Source: Diatrype stigma (Eukaryota; Ascomycota; Sordariomycetes; Xylariales; Diatrypaceae). From it: a stretch of 64,000 bases of DNA. Below the pieces are notes generated by a model. It saw nothing but the letters and a program-made list of their open reading frames with translations, made no database searches and had not been told where the DNA came from. This document shows positions 10,531 to 21,900 of this stretch, in pieces (the stretch's first letter is position 1; every line of letters begins with the position of its first letter). Location: the NCBI GenBank assembly GCA_022225965.2, contig JAKJXP020000038.1, positions 310,001 to 374,000 of the forward strand. Reading direction: 5' to 3'. The position numbers were made by a program, and so were the translations under genes.

Positions 10531-12718
10531 CCTGTCACTTGTGACGTTCTACGTTGTCAATCAACCTCAAGTTGGGGGCGGCGTGTTCTGAATGTCTTTA
10601 AGGCGCGATGAGCGATGGGCAATGGGCGGTCGGCAGGTGACAGTCAATCAGCCTCTACTACAACGAATACCGAACTCAGGTTCGGTCACAAAAACTGGCA
10701 ATCACTAGAACCTACCCTTCTATGCTTGCATAGAAGTGACTCGTGTGCATATAACTTATAGCTTATAACTCCTGGGGGCCAAGGGGGATGATGAGAAGAA
10801 GCTTCGAAGGTTGTAGGTGCCAAGGTTGTAGGTGACCTCGAACCCCCGGCGTCTTAGTCCCACGTACCCCGTCCCACGTTCCCAGAAGCTAGCCAAGCTA
10901 GCCAAGCTAGTCTAGCTTGTCTCATCGAGGCAATTACGTAGTGTGGCGTGCCGTTACTTGCAGCGTGGTTAGATGTGGCTTGAGCATTCTACCCAGCGAT
11001 CCTAACCCTAACCCTAACCCTGCTCATCACCTTCATCACCTTCCTACCATCTAGCCACGTTCGCCGCCTCCTTTCCAAGATACAAATGTCAGTCGGGATT
11101 CGGGATGAATCACGTGAGCGTCTCCTTGATGTAGATGTTACAATACGTATAAAACAGGTGGATTCTGCTCTTCTCGGTACTCTGCCCCCCCAGCGGGAGT
11201 TCATCAGCAAATTCACTATAAATCGAACGGTACCCGCGTTGTGAGATCGCGAATCACTCGGAAGTAGTCGCTGGAGTAGCTCAGCCCCAGTCATATCATG
11301 TCGAGCGACGTACGCGCGGAGAGGTAGTATGGGATCGAGCTCCCCAAAAGGTCAAGGGGGTCGCAGAGCTTTCGAGTTGACTTTGCTGTCACACAGCTCG
11401 CCGGCTAGCCAGAGCCAGTCACCATCTCGCGTATAACGTTAGCTAGAGAGTGATTCTATTGACACCAGGGAACGCCTACACTACCTCGCCGAGGTGCTGG
11501 ACGACCGCGCATCTATCTGATCAGTGTTTCTCACCCAGCGGTCGGTAAGCCGGCCCAAGAACCCCGCGTCGCCGCCGCCAAGAGAGCTCTGTCGCCGCCC
11601 GCAGGGGCTTGGTCAGGCCAGGCAGGCAGCTCACGGTGTCCGAGACAAAACCGCAGTCACTAGACATAGCGGGACGAGCGCTGCTAATACCGCCTTGATT
11701 TGCAATGTCGAGTTTGATCATTCTCGCGTGTAGGTTGTGCTGCTGCTATTGGGTGTAGAACGTATGCGAGTGCATATAGGTATGCGAGATCAGGGCACCA
11801 ACCAGCGACCCAACTCCAAGTATCCTCCCTCCCTCAGTGCGAGCCTCCCCCTCCCCGAATGAGTCAGAGCTCGCAGTTTTGCGTCGAGCAGCGCGTCGCG
11901 GTACGACTGGATTTCTGCTATGAATACAATACGACGATCATGTGGATCAGATGAGGAGAAAAACGTACAGATATCGAAGCTTCAATCTTCGTAGTGCCGG
12001 TATGTGATTAGAGGAAGAAGCAATATTACGTTCGAATAAAGATGAAAAACAAGGCAGGAAGGAGAGAAGAGAGAACATCATGAGTCGTAGGATAAACACG
12101 TGTAGTAGGTTACATTTAATTATCTGGTTGCTCAGACATCACAGCTTCGCTGGCACTCCATGTGCCCAACAGGACAGGGGGGAGAGGCAGCATGCAGTGA
12201 ACGTAAGAATCACCCAAGCAGATTCCCTGACTCGTAGAGATGCTAAGGGGAGCTGAAATTCTGATTCGTTCCAGGTCTTTCTGATCCCTTATTATGCTTT
12301 GTTTTGAGCTGGGATTAGAACCTGCTGAGCTGTTCTCGTGTGTTGCCTCCCCCGCCAGTCACAAACGGATCTTTCTAGCTCTTCAGGCGGCTACGTAGGG
12401 ATGCACATACCCGTTTGCTAAAGAATTATCCCAGCCAGTAGAAACCATAGCTTGAAAAGGTTTCCTCGGGAGCTATCAGGAGAGGTAAATCGGGTTATCA
12501 ACATGCGTTTCGACTCCCCCGTTTAGCATCTCGCGACTTAGTTAATACTGTTTCCACGGGCGACTGTCAGTCAGCAACCCTCTGGCTCCAGACGCGACCC
12601 TAGTGCTATACAAGCACAGCTAAGAATGTCCAACCGACAGATTTCCGCCTTCCGATCGTAGACAGCGCCAGCTCAACAGCCGTCTGCTTACCGCCCTGCA
12701 CCGACGAGTGAGGCTACC
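10531..12718. other. Intergenic region with a short telomere-like repeat
   Basis: It contains the promoter of the copper transporter on the left and of the small conserved protein on the right. A CCCTAA run lies at 11001-11021. A GC-rich patch at about 11530-11690 is open in both directions for about 67 codons, without recognisable protein features. No gene is supported. Confidence 0.5.
11001..11021. repeat. Interstitial telomere-type repeat (CCCTAA, about 3.5 units)
   Basis: The sequence CCTAACCCTAACCCTAACCC plus one T is the complement of the TTAGGG repeat used at most filamentous fungal telomeres. It lies about 470 bp upstream of the copper-transporter start and is followed by CATCACCTT repeats. 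Confidence 0.85.
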
Positions 12719-13203
12719 ATGTCGAAGAAGAACAAGAACAAGAAGGGCCATAATGGCCAACAAGGAGGCGTGGCCCTCCAGCCTCAGTCCGAACCCAAGA
12801 AGCCGAAGATCGTCCAGCAATGGGAAGAATACTTCAGAGAGGGAAACCTCGAGGACTGGCAGCGCCTGATGCGGCATCTCGGGTTCGAAGGAGAATTCGA
12901 CAGCAAGAAGAAGTGTCGAAAGGTGCAGTGTTTCCCTATGCCTTTCGTTCCCATACTTTATGTGCTATTACCGTGCTGACTACTTATATATAGGCACTCA
13001 AGAGGAAAGTCTGGGTGAATATCACGGACTTCCTCGCTGCTGTTCGAGCAGGAAACACACCATATCTCGAGCGATTTCCGGACGAACAGGCGCTTGCTGA
13101 GTACACCAAGAGAACGAGAAAGGTGTATCCAAGGGAAATGGTAGAGAAGGGCAGCCCGCTCAAATTGCTTCTCGCTCTCATCTTCAGCCCGCGGTATCGG
13201 TAA
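12719..13203 (+). CDS. Small conserved fungal protein of unknown function
   Basis: Two exons (12719-12922 and 12994-13203) with an intron at 12923-12993 (branch point CTGAC) give 137 residues. The N-terminus is very lysine-rich (MSKKNKNKKGHN). It is followed by a compact charged helical region (QQWEEYFREGNLEDWQRLMR), the basic patch KKKCRKALKRKVW across the splice, and a C-terminal part ending SPLKLLLALIFSPRYR. This layout matches a family of small uncharacterised Pezizomycotina proteins that I recognise by pattern but cannot name. The basic start suggests a nuclear or nucleic-acid-bound protein, which is only inference. The stop lies 136 bp from the stop of the convergent UTP18 gene. Confidence 0.8.
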
Positions 13204-13339
13204 TAGGTACCTATGAATGAGGGGGGATGGAGACATCGTGAGTCCCCCCTACGGGCACAGCGTCTAGAAGAAAGGGTACGGAGGGAGGAGTAGGACGGAT
13301 AATTGTCATGATTGGTATTAATAGTTAGTCTGATGATGG

Positions 13340-15151
13340 CTAAGCCCGAATCTCCCATAATCTGATTTTCCCCACATCGTTTCCGACTGCCAACACGTCG
13401 CTCTTCCGCCCGAATGCCACTGCTGTTATCCTGCCCAGCGGAGTCTGCTCCGTTGGCCAGTTCCTGTAGACGGTGCAGCTCGGTAGATGTGCCAGCCGCA
13501 GCGCGTCTTTCTTGTGCTTGCTCCCAAAGGCCAGGATCTGGCCATCCGGGCTGAAGGTGACGAAGGTGACCGGCGTCGTCAGTTGCATGAAGCTGCGGGT
13601 AGGCTCGGGCCGTTGCTTCATTTCTAGCGTGTCCTCTGCAGATGGTAGTATGAGGTCTTGCCTATCGTAGACGTTTGTGACCCCGCTGTTCGATCCGATG
13701 ACAACCCATCGATCGCCCCCTGTAGTGACAGGGCCATTCCGGCCGCCCAAAGCAATGACCGTGCCGCCATTTGACCCCTCATCGTTCCAGATGGCCAGAA
13801 AGCGCCTTGAGGCCATGCTGAACTCTCCCACCTGACCACCCTTGCCGAGTATGGTGAGTCCGTTCCCATTGCTCCACCATGAGAAGTCCGCAATACCTCC
13901 TCTGCTATCGAGTCTAGCGGCTGCAACCCACTGCATAGTAGCCGCGTTTATTATGTTGATGACACCGCCCCCTTTCCGGGTCGAAGCGATCAGCCCGAGG
14001 TATCTTCCACAGGGGCTCAGCCTGAAGCGCTCCCATGTCTTTTGTTCTAATTGGTGGCCTTGAATTTTGTTGGTCTTCTGTATCGCACCGGTTGGCAAGT
14101 CCCATGAATGAATGTAGCGACGCCGGCCGGCAAAGAATATTTTGTCCCCCTCGGGGTACAGGAACTCGGCTCGTTGTACATTCACCTGTTTGACTTGCGC
14201 CGAAGTCAGAAGAGGGTTCGGCGTCGGATGTGCCGTCGGCGATATGTGGTGCAGATGCAGTATTGAAGATGTACTGGAAGATAGTAGAACGGGGTATTCG
14301 GGGTGGAAGGCAATAGAAGTAACGGCTTCTTTATGGGTGTCAGGTATATCTCGTGTCCGCTGGATATCAATGACCTCCGGGCGGAGCTTCTTGGCTTTGT
14401 TCGACTGGTCTCCCCTCAAAGCGCTTGCGTCGCGAAGGAATTTGTCGAGCGGAAGGGCAGATACTTCGGATTCTTCATCTGAGTTCACCTCGTCTGACAC
14501 ATCCGAATCGTCACTGCCGGCAGATGATCGCCGCCGGCGCTTGACTGGCCTTTCTTCTGGTTCGCAGGCCCAGTCTGGCAATGGATTCAAGCGCAGATAT
14601 TGTTGTCGAAGTCTCGATATATATTCGGTCCCAGTTATAGTGTCTTCCGCCTCGCTTATTCTCAGTTTCCGCAATTGCGTCGCGCTGGCCAGGGATATCG
14701 TCAATCGCTCGTCGTCACTATCTTCCCACGCCGCAGCATCTTTGGATCCAGGCTGGGGCTGTGCGATCTGTGCTATCGGTGCAGTCACGAGCTGTTTGCC
14801 ATTACTCGGCGCCCCTCCGATGTCGAAAGCAAAGAGATCGGTATCGGCTAGATCTTCGAGATCGGATCCCTCCTTGTCCCCGTGATCTTCGCCAAACCTC
14901 TCGAGATCGCCACCATGGCCATCGGCTTGTGTCTCGTCCTGGAACAGATGCGCACGGAAATTGGCAGTGTCTCCAAGCACAAATCGTTCAAGCTCCTCTT
15001 CGTCCGAATCTTTGTCGACCGTCTGGGTCTGGGTCTGTCTCTGAGCGGGCTCCAATTCACGATCGCTCGCGTATTCAGAGTCTTCGTCCCCGGACGATGT
15101 CATTGGATCATCATCTTGTGCTGCTGCGCCCTTTCGGCGAACTGGAGGCAT
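13340..15151 (-). CDS. UTP18: U3 snoRNP component Utp18 (WD40 protein)
   Basis: A single open frame from the ATG at 15151 (MPPVRRKG) gives 603 residues; the frame extends further upstream, but this ATG begins the protein-like sequence. The N-terminal third is acidic and disordered (SSGDEDSEY, DSDEEELERF). It is followed by the typical Utp18 segment (EYISRLRQQYLRLNPLPDWA), a basic-acidic linker (KRRRRSSAGSDDSD), and a C-terminal WD40 propeller whose repeats include VTSIAFHPEYPVLLSSSTSS, FVTFSPDGQILAFGS and ITAVAFGRKSDVLAVG. Utp18 is part of the small-subunit processome in the nucleolus and acts in 18S rRNA maturation. It is intronless and convergent with the small protein upstream in the window. 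Confidence 0.93.
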   Translation of the reverse strand: MPPVRRKGAAAQDDDPMTSSGDEDSEYASDRELEPAQRQTQTQTVDKDSDEEELERFVLGDTANFRAHLFQDETQADGHGGDLERFGEDHGDKEGSDLEDLADTDLFAFDIGGAPSNGKQLVTAPIAQIAQPQPGSKDAAAWEDSDDERLTISLASATQLRKLRISEAEDTITGTEYISRLRQQYLRLNPLPDWACEPEERPVKRRRRSSAGSDDSDVSDEVNSDEESEVSALPLDKFLRDASALRGDQSNKAKKLRPEVIDIQRTRDIPDTHKEAVTSIAFHPEYPVLLSSSTSSILHLHHISPTAHPTPNPLLTSAQVKQVNVQRAEFLYPEGDKIFFAGRRRYIHSWDLPTGAIQKTNKIQGHQLEQKTWERFRLSPCGRYLGLIASTRKGGGVINIINAATMQWVAAARLDSRGGIADFSWWSNGNGLTILGKGGQVGEFSMASRRFLAIWNDEGSNGGTVIALGGRNGPVTTGGDRWVVIGSNSGVTNVYDRQDLILPSAEDTLEMKQRPEPTRSFMQLTTPVTFVTFSPDGQILAFGSKHKKDALRLAHLPSCTVYRNWPTEQTPLGRITAVAFGRKSDVLAVGNDVGKIRLWEIRA

Positions 15152-15543
15152 GGCGACCGTATCTCGATCGAAATGGATGGGATTTGCGAAAAGAGTGTTG
15201 CAAGTCGCAGATAGCTGGGAGGTACGTACATTATGTAGAATAATTTTTTGGTTATCGATAACGACTTTGCTTGTAGTTAGCACTTCGTACCTACCAGAGC
15301 TGCCAGGAACTTATGCTGTACTGTGCACCCCTTACAGTGCATAATAACAGACACTGTATTATATGCCCCCCTATTTAACATGAATTTAACATGAACCACC
15401 TTTAACAACCTCCAGCACCACAATCCATCCAAAATAAGTCGCCATTGTCATATACCTAGGCGACTTGGGCGGCATGAACGGTAGACCCCATGATTCTTTT
15501 CCTATTTGAGCTAACCCGACCATTTGATTCGATGCACCGAATT
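15152..15543. other. Intergenic region between UTP18 and the pseudouridine-catabolism gene
   Basis: This 392-bp stretch must hold the UTP18 promoter and the 3' end of the upstream gene. No further gene is seen. Confidence 0.5.
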
Positions 15544-18234
15544 TCAGTAATTCCCAGCCGCAGCAACTAGATCCTTCTCAAGAGCTTCCAGATCCTCGCT
15601 GACCGACTCCCGACTGTGGAGCGTCAGCACGGCGCCCCTCTGCGCGACGTCGACGAGGTTCTCCACGCGGCCTCCCTGGGCGAGCCCGGCGACGAGCACG
15701 CCCAGGAACGTATCGCCGGCCCCGTTGACGGACTCGACGTTCTCGACCTCCTCCACGCTGGGGTACAGGCGCATGTACACGCCCCCCACGTCCGGGTGGT
15801 CGCCGAACGACCGCGCGAGGATGAAGGGCTCCGACGCGGCGTCCCGGAGCCGCGGGTCGTCCCGCTCCAGGATCGCCGTGAGCAGGGCCCCCCGGCCGCC
15901 CAGCTTCGTGACGATGGTCGGGATGTACGGCAGCAGCTGCACGGCCTGCTGCGGGATCCCGGCGTCCGTCATGCCGGCCGAGGTCAGCTTCACGAAGCGG
16001 TCCCGCGCCCCCTGCATGCCGAGTGCGTCGATCACCTCCCACCACCCCGCGTCGCCCAGGTACTCGTGGTCCCGCGCCGCCGCGTGCATGGCCGCCAGCT
16101 CGTACTGGTTCGGCGTCGCGAGGTCGACGCTGGCGTGGGGGTAGATGCCGAGGCGCTCGAGGCCCTTGAAGGCACTGCCGCTGCAGAATAAGCGCGCGGA
16201 CTTCTCCACGGAGACCGGCTCGAAGGCCACGCGGGCGTGGTGGCGCTGGCCCGCCTGCACCCATGTCCGGATGTCGCGTTCCGCCCAGTTTCCGTCGACT
16301 ACGAGCCACTTCGGCTTGGAGCCGGCCACGGCAGAGCTCCAGTAGGTCGGGAACGAGTGGGTGCTGAAGATGCCCATGTCCGCCATCGCGAGTACGAGGT
16401 TCTTGTTTGCGTCGTTAATGGCCACGTATTGGGCAGTACGACTTGCCGGGTGGTACTCGCGACTCAGGCGTCGTATGCACGACGTATCCATACCGCACGC
16501 TTGCAGCGATGCCAGGACGGTCGAGCCAGCACTACCTATGATCAGCTACTATGATATGATATTCGGGACTAGGCTTGTGAGGGAACGTACATGTCATCAC
16601 CGATCATACTACAGAGCTTGACGTTGGTGCTTGGGCTGACCCGATGAGCAGCTAATGCTACGTTACGACCCACGCCCCCAACAGACTGGCTAACATGCGC
16701 CGGGTTGGAGGTATGCAGTTGCGGAATCGGGTTGCTCGCGGCGTTCTGGCCCATGTAATCGCAACTCAGATCTACCGCCACGGACCCGGCGACTAAAATG
16801 TCTGCTTGTGAATGGGTCTGTTATCGTTAGTCTTTACTGGACCTTTTGGAAAGGCTCTGTGTTGACGGTGTTAACTATGCAGGGAATATTATCCTACCTC
16901 AGCGACGCTTGCCGTGCTGCTGTCCTTTGATCTAGTTACTCCCTTAAATAGCTCTGGGCGCGGTTGCTTTACTTTCCTAATACATGGTCGTTAGACTAGA
17001 AGCAAAAAATAAAACAGAGGAGCTTCTAGCTCACTGTTCACTAGATAAGGCTAAATCTCCGGAAATGAGGCGTGAGACGGCGACGGCTATCTTGGTTGCC
17101 CGCTCTACATTCGCCTGTACGAGAAACTTGTTTGCAGTCACGCTTCTGCCGTCCGTGAGATCTCTTATCCTCCGCAGAATGAACGGGGTGTTCTCGTGTC
17201 CCACGGCTCCTTGCTCGGATGACTCCCTGACGGCCTGCTCGATAATCGCATCCATCTCGCTTCTCGGAATAGCGAACTCCTCCGGAATGGGATTCGCGAA
17301 GAGCAGACCGGACTCGATATTCAGCTTTTCTTGCGCTAAGATGATTGCAGCAGCTTGCTCCTCGGTATCCACCACGGAAGGGCTTCTGATACCGCTGTCG
17401 CGCGCCCAGAATGTAGGAAAGTCTATGTTGCTTCGCCGGCCGTCTGCGAAGGTCGAGACGTATACACCTTGTGTTTCTAGGTACTCCAAGGTCCTGGGGA
17501 TATCTAGAAAGCCTTTACAACCACTGGCTATCACCGCCATCCGCGTCCGTCCGAGTTCTGTCAGGTCGGCGGATATATCCATGGATACATGTCCACCACG
17601 ATGGACACCCCCTAGGCCACCAGTGCCAAACACACGGATTCCAGCAAGTCTGGCTAAGATCATTGTCCCTGCTATGGTGGTGCCACCGTGAATCTTTTGT
17701 CCCATCATGCCCTGTAGAACAGTTAGAATGCCATCGTAGATGCGAGAGTCTGTAAACTGGGAGTTGAGCGAGCATTGAGGGCAGCCTCACCATGCCAACT
17801 AGATAGGCAATATCCCTTCTTGACACTTTCATTGCGGATCCCTCTATCATGCGAGTCACGTCGTCAGGTAGAAGACCGACGGTCGGCACACCATCCAGGA
17901 TGCCAACGACGGCAGGCACACCGCCATGTTGGCGCACAATTTCCTCTAACCCTAGATCGCCAATAGCCCCATGGGTGTAGATGGTTGACTCAAGTGCAAC
18001 GACTGGTTTGTTGGTGGCTAGTGCGTCCTTCACCTCTTCCGAGACTTTGAGAAGGTCCTTCAGTCCTGCAAGTTTACCCAAGGAAGAGCTCGCATTCGGC
18101 CTGACGAAGGTTCCTGGAGGGGTTGACAACAGGCCGTTCAGTGTTCCGCCTCTAGAACATATGTGTTTGGGGCATTTCAAAGCGTGGCTATAGGTCTGCT
18201 GAGCCAGCGACCGTGATGCAAGTAATGCTCTCAT
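15544..18234 (-). CDS. Fused pseudouridine-5'-phosphate glycosidase and PfkB-family sugar kinase
   Basis: Five exons (17791-18234, 17035-17711, 16898-16976, 16591-16817, 15544-16531) keep frame throughout and give 804 residues. The N-terminal half is a PsuG/IndA-type glycosidase (VVALESTIYTHG, then KVSRRDIAYLVGMG, GGTTIAGTMILARLAGIRVF, TGGLGGVHRG, ANKFLVQANVERAT). A 26-residue linker exon leads to a PfkB/ribokinase domain starting ADILVAGSVAVD. It contains SVGGVGRNVALAAHR and the catalytic signature NGAGDTFLG near residues 756-764. The kinase would phosphorylate pseudouridine and the glycosidase would cleave the product to uracil and ribose-5-phosphate. The first 60 residues are basic and hydroxylated and could be a mitochondrial presequence. 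Such fusions are known in eukaryotes; the splice through 16977-17034 (donor GTGAGC, branch CTAAC) proves continuity here despite a stop just inside the intron. Confidence 0.88.
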
Positions 18235-18914
18235 GGCACCAAGGTAGGTAGAGGTAGGTGTATATTCCGTGAATCAGCTCCTAGGTAGAACGTGTAGCGC
18301 AGTTCATGCGCAAGTTATAAAGAATGAGCCTTGATGAGAGCAGCCAGGATTCTAGAGGTTCGGAACGTTTAAGGGCAAGAAGGCCTGTGTTTGCCATGTA
18401 TAGGCAGCATTTTGCAGTTTTATACACGGCTGATGAACTGCCTTTCGTTCATCGACATGAGGTTCAAATCCTCCAATTCAATTCCGTATGTAGTTAGTGT
18501 TGCACCGTCTTCGGAAGACACCGCGCCCTACGGATCTCCCTTGGTCGCTAAGGCGCGCTACAAGCCAGCAGCAAGATCCCCGAAGTTAAATTCGATTGGC
18601 TACTTAGGTAAATAAGCACTTAACCTACCTACATGTATGTAACTAAGCATGTCTTGCGATAAGCCGTGTCGGCAAGACGAAGACCGGCCGCAAACCCGAC
18701 CCACGAATAGCAAGGCATAATTCAGCCCACTACATACCTGACTATAAGGTACCCAGACCTAAGGAGGCCAAGGTCCAGGGGCCTTCTTCTCACTTGCAGT
18801 CTCTCAATCTATCTCGATCTGGACTATTATCTAGGCATGTGAGTAAGTGCATAAGCGTCTATCTATCAGGTATATCAGGTATTTCGACATCGATCCGTCA
18901 ACTTTAAGCCAGAC
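18235..18914. other. Intergenic region, nothing supported
   Basis: A GAGGTTCAAATCCTCC stretch near 18460 resembles a tRNA T-arm but has no partner stems. No protein-coding frame was recognised. Confidence 0.5.
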
Positions 18915-21900
18915 TCATCCGTGGCTTCGACTGCGCGTCACGCCATCGTCATTGCTACTGAGATGATCATGGTCACTAGTAGCATCCTTAGTATCCCAAG
19001 TGATATCTCCTGCCCCTGCCCGGCCCCGGCCACGGCCCCGGCCCCGGCTCCTGTCCCCGTAATTATCATGGTAACCTGAAACCGGCGGGTCCGGGCCTGG
19101 CGCCCGACTCTCCGGATGATAGTGATTGTAATAAACCCCAACATCGCCGTTATGCTCACGCCCAGGCCCGGACCCCCCGAGAGGAGCCCTGTTGATGGTA
19201 GTCCTATGCGGCCGTAGCAAGGGTTGCGATGAAGGGTTGGAACGAAGCAGCGCCACCTCGGAACGTGCTCTCTTATGTGCGCCGCTGCGGTCGTTGGCAC
19301 TGCTACCGGTCCCCGCCGTCGCCGCCGGCCCCCTGTTCTTCTGCCCCCACGCTTGCAGCGTCCCGTACAGAGACGCCGGCCGGACTCTGCCGCCGCCGCC
19401 GCCGCCGCTAGGCCCCTGCACCATCGGTCTCCGAGGTGTCGCTGGGCTTTCTTGAATGATGGGCAGCGTATCTCTCGCGTGCTTATTCGTGTTGGTGTTC
19501 GAAGGTGCATCTCTCTCTTCCGTCTCTCGGCCTCCTAGGCCTTCGACGACATCTCTGGAGCCTTGACCATCGTTATCATCAGAATTCTTATTATCGATAT
19601 CGTTGTCGTTGCTGTCGTTTTCGCCGATATTGCGCAACTTCTCCATGTCAGCCGCAGAAATTGCATTGACTACTGGTGGTAAGCTGTGCGGTCGACCTTC
19701 CACTGCACTGCTGAGCGGTTGCAGTGTAAAAGGCTGTAGTGTTACTTGGGGTCCAAAGGACCGCATCGATGTGCGCTTGACGGTGGTGCTGTTGCGCTGT
19801 CGTGGGCGGCCGCGGGTTCGTTGATCTCTCTCGGCTGTATGAGTATCCGTGGCCGCCGTGGTTAGAGCCGGCCTATGCACGTTCGGATTCGGGCTCGTAT
19901 CTTTCGAGCGTCCCAAAGAACTCGATCCCTCAGCTAAGTCCATCCCGTCGCTAGTATTATTTGGTTCCGTGAAGCTGTTGTGGCGGTCGCTCAGGGATCC
20001 ATTGCTCCCCATGGCTCTGCTGGTGTGCCATGTGGCGCGCTTGTCCCGTAGCTCGGTCTGCTTTCCATCGAGCGGCCTTTCCTTACCATGCTGCACCTGC
20101 TCGCTGAGATCTTCATCGTCCTTCTCGAGTTGTCGTCCTCGAACATCTCGTTCCCTCAATGTGGAAGTTTTATAGGGCTCTGAAGCCTCCGCCAGCGGCG
20201 ATTCCTCCGGCTTGTTCCTATCACCATCCACAGGACTAGCGATATCACCACTAGCATCCTCTTCGTCGTTGTGCTCAGGGTCGGAAAATCGGATCGGCTC
20301 CGGGTTGAAGACCGGGCGTCCGAGACTCGTACTAGGGTCCAGAGTCTCCCGCCGCGATCTATAATCACCAGCGCCAAGACCTGCAGATACATCTCCCTCT
20401 TCTTCCTCTCGAAGTGGCCGTGCAGCGGTCGGGCTGTCCTTCGCCCTCCCATCTTCGTCTCCATCCTCAGCGGCTGCGGCGGCGGTGGCTGGTTCCCGAC
20501 GCGGCACCTGCCTAGCGCCCGGCTCCGTCCTGGCCGTATTAAACGCCCGCCTCTCCTCCGGCGGTTTAGGCCATCTACGACAGCGTTCCTTGAGCATGCG
20601 AACGCGCGCCTCATTTATTCTACTGGACCGCTTAGCATTACCATCAATAGCAGCAGCGTCGTCGCCATCCCCTCGAACCGCCCTCCACAACCGCCACCAA
20701 TCGAACGCGGCCGGGTTCCCCGACGGGAGGTACCGGCTCAGCAGGGCCTTCCACTGCTCGTCCTCGCGACAGTAGCAGAAGCGGGCGCAGACGCCCTCGG
20801 CCCAAACCGGGAGGGAGGCCGCGTTCTCGAAGCCCAGGATCGCGGCGACCTCGACGCCCGTTCCGCCTCCGCCTCCACCTCCGCTGCCGTTTCCATTGTA
20901 ATTCCTCATCTCGACCAGGACGTTGCGCGTCGACAGGTCGCCATGCGTCAGTACGCAGGGGTACGACTCGGGCATGTACTCCCTGAGGACGCTCATGGTG
21001 TCCTCATCTTCATCGCTAGATCCCCCCGTCTTCTCCTTTGGTTTTCGTCTCCTCCGACGCAGACCTAGCAGCCTTTCCTCGATGGCGCCCCAAAACTCGA
21101 TATCCGACCGGCAGTGCGGGAAGCCCGTTCCGCTCTCCTCTTCCAAAACACCACCCCCACCACCACCGTCATCATTATAATCGCCACCAAAGCAGACCCC
21201 ACGACCACTCCCCAGCAAGGTCTCGTACCCGCGCACAATCGGGTATCCACTGATACTCGAAATGGCATCCGAGTAGTTCCGCCGCCACTGCTCCGCATAC
21301 CCGGCGACCCGTCTAGCCAGGCGCTCGCGCTCCACGGCCGTGAGCTCCCACCAGACGTCGTACAGCCTGCGCGTCCGCCTTGCCCTCCCGCGTCCTCCAC
21401 CACCATCCCCGCCCCCGCCCCCGCCGCCAACCCTCTCGCAGACCGTCACAACCCTCCCGTCCGCCTCCTTCCACGCGGCCAGCACCGCCGGGACGGGCAC
21501 GCGCGTCGTCGCGCGCAGCATGCGCGCCGCCTCGGCGAGCGCCACCTCGGGCCCGCCGGGCTGGCTGTCGTCCGCCCCGTCCGTCTCCGTCACGACGAGG
21601 CGGCTCCCGAGCGCCCAGGTGTGCTTTAGTGGGTCGTTGTACAGGAGGTGCAGGGTGCTGCGGAAGCGTTGGTGGGGGCGGTGGTGGAGTAATGTCGACG
21701 TTGAGAAGAGCGGGTCTGCCGCTGCCACGTCGTACGGCGTCGCGCACGCCGGGCACGTGGCGTCGGGTCCGGCGCGCGGGATGGGGATGTCGTAGAACCC
21801 GTCGTCGTCGTCGCCACTGTTGTAACCATCGTAGTGGCCAATGTCGGAGTCCGAGTCGGGGTTGGCATCTGGCTTGTCGTTGAAGGAATCTTGGTGGTTG

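Noticed and set aside
16977..17034. Stop codon after the glycosidase domain as the true end of a separate psuG-like gene
   Set aside because: An intron with good donor, branch and acceptor removes it and keeps frame into the linker and kinase, matching known fusions.
18440..18475. Possible tRNA T-arm (GAGG TTCAAAT CCTC)
   Set aside because: No matching acceptor, D or anticodon stems occur at the required distance, and the outer base pair fails.
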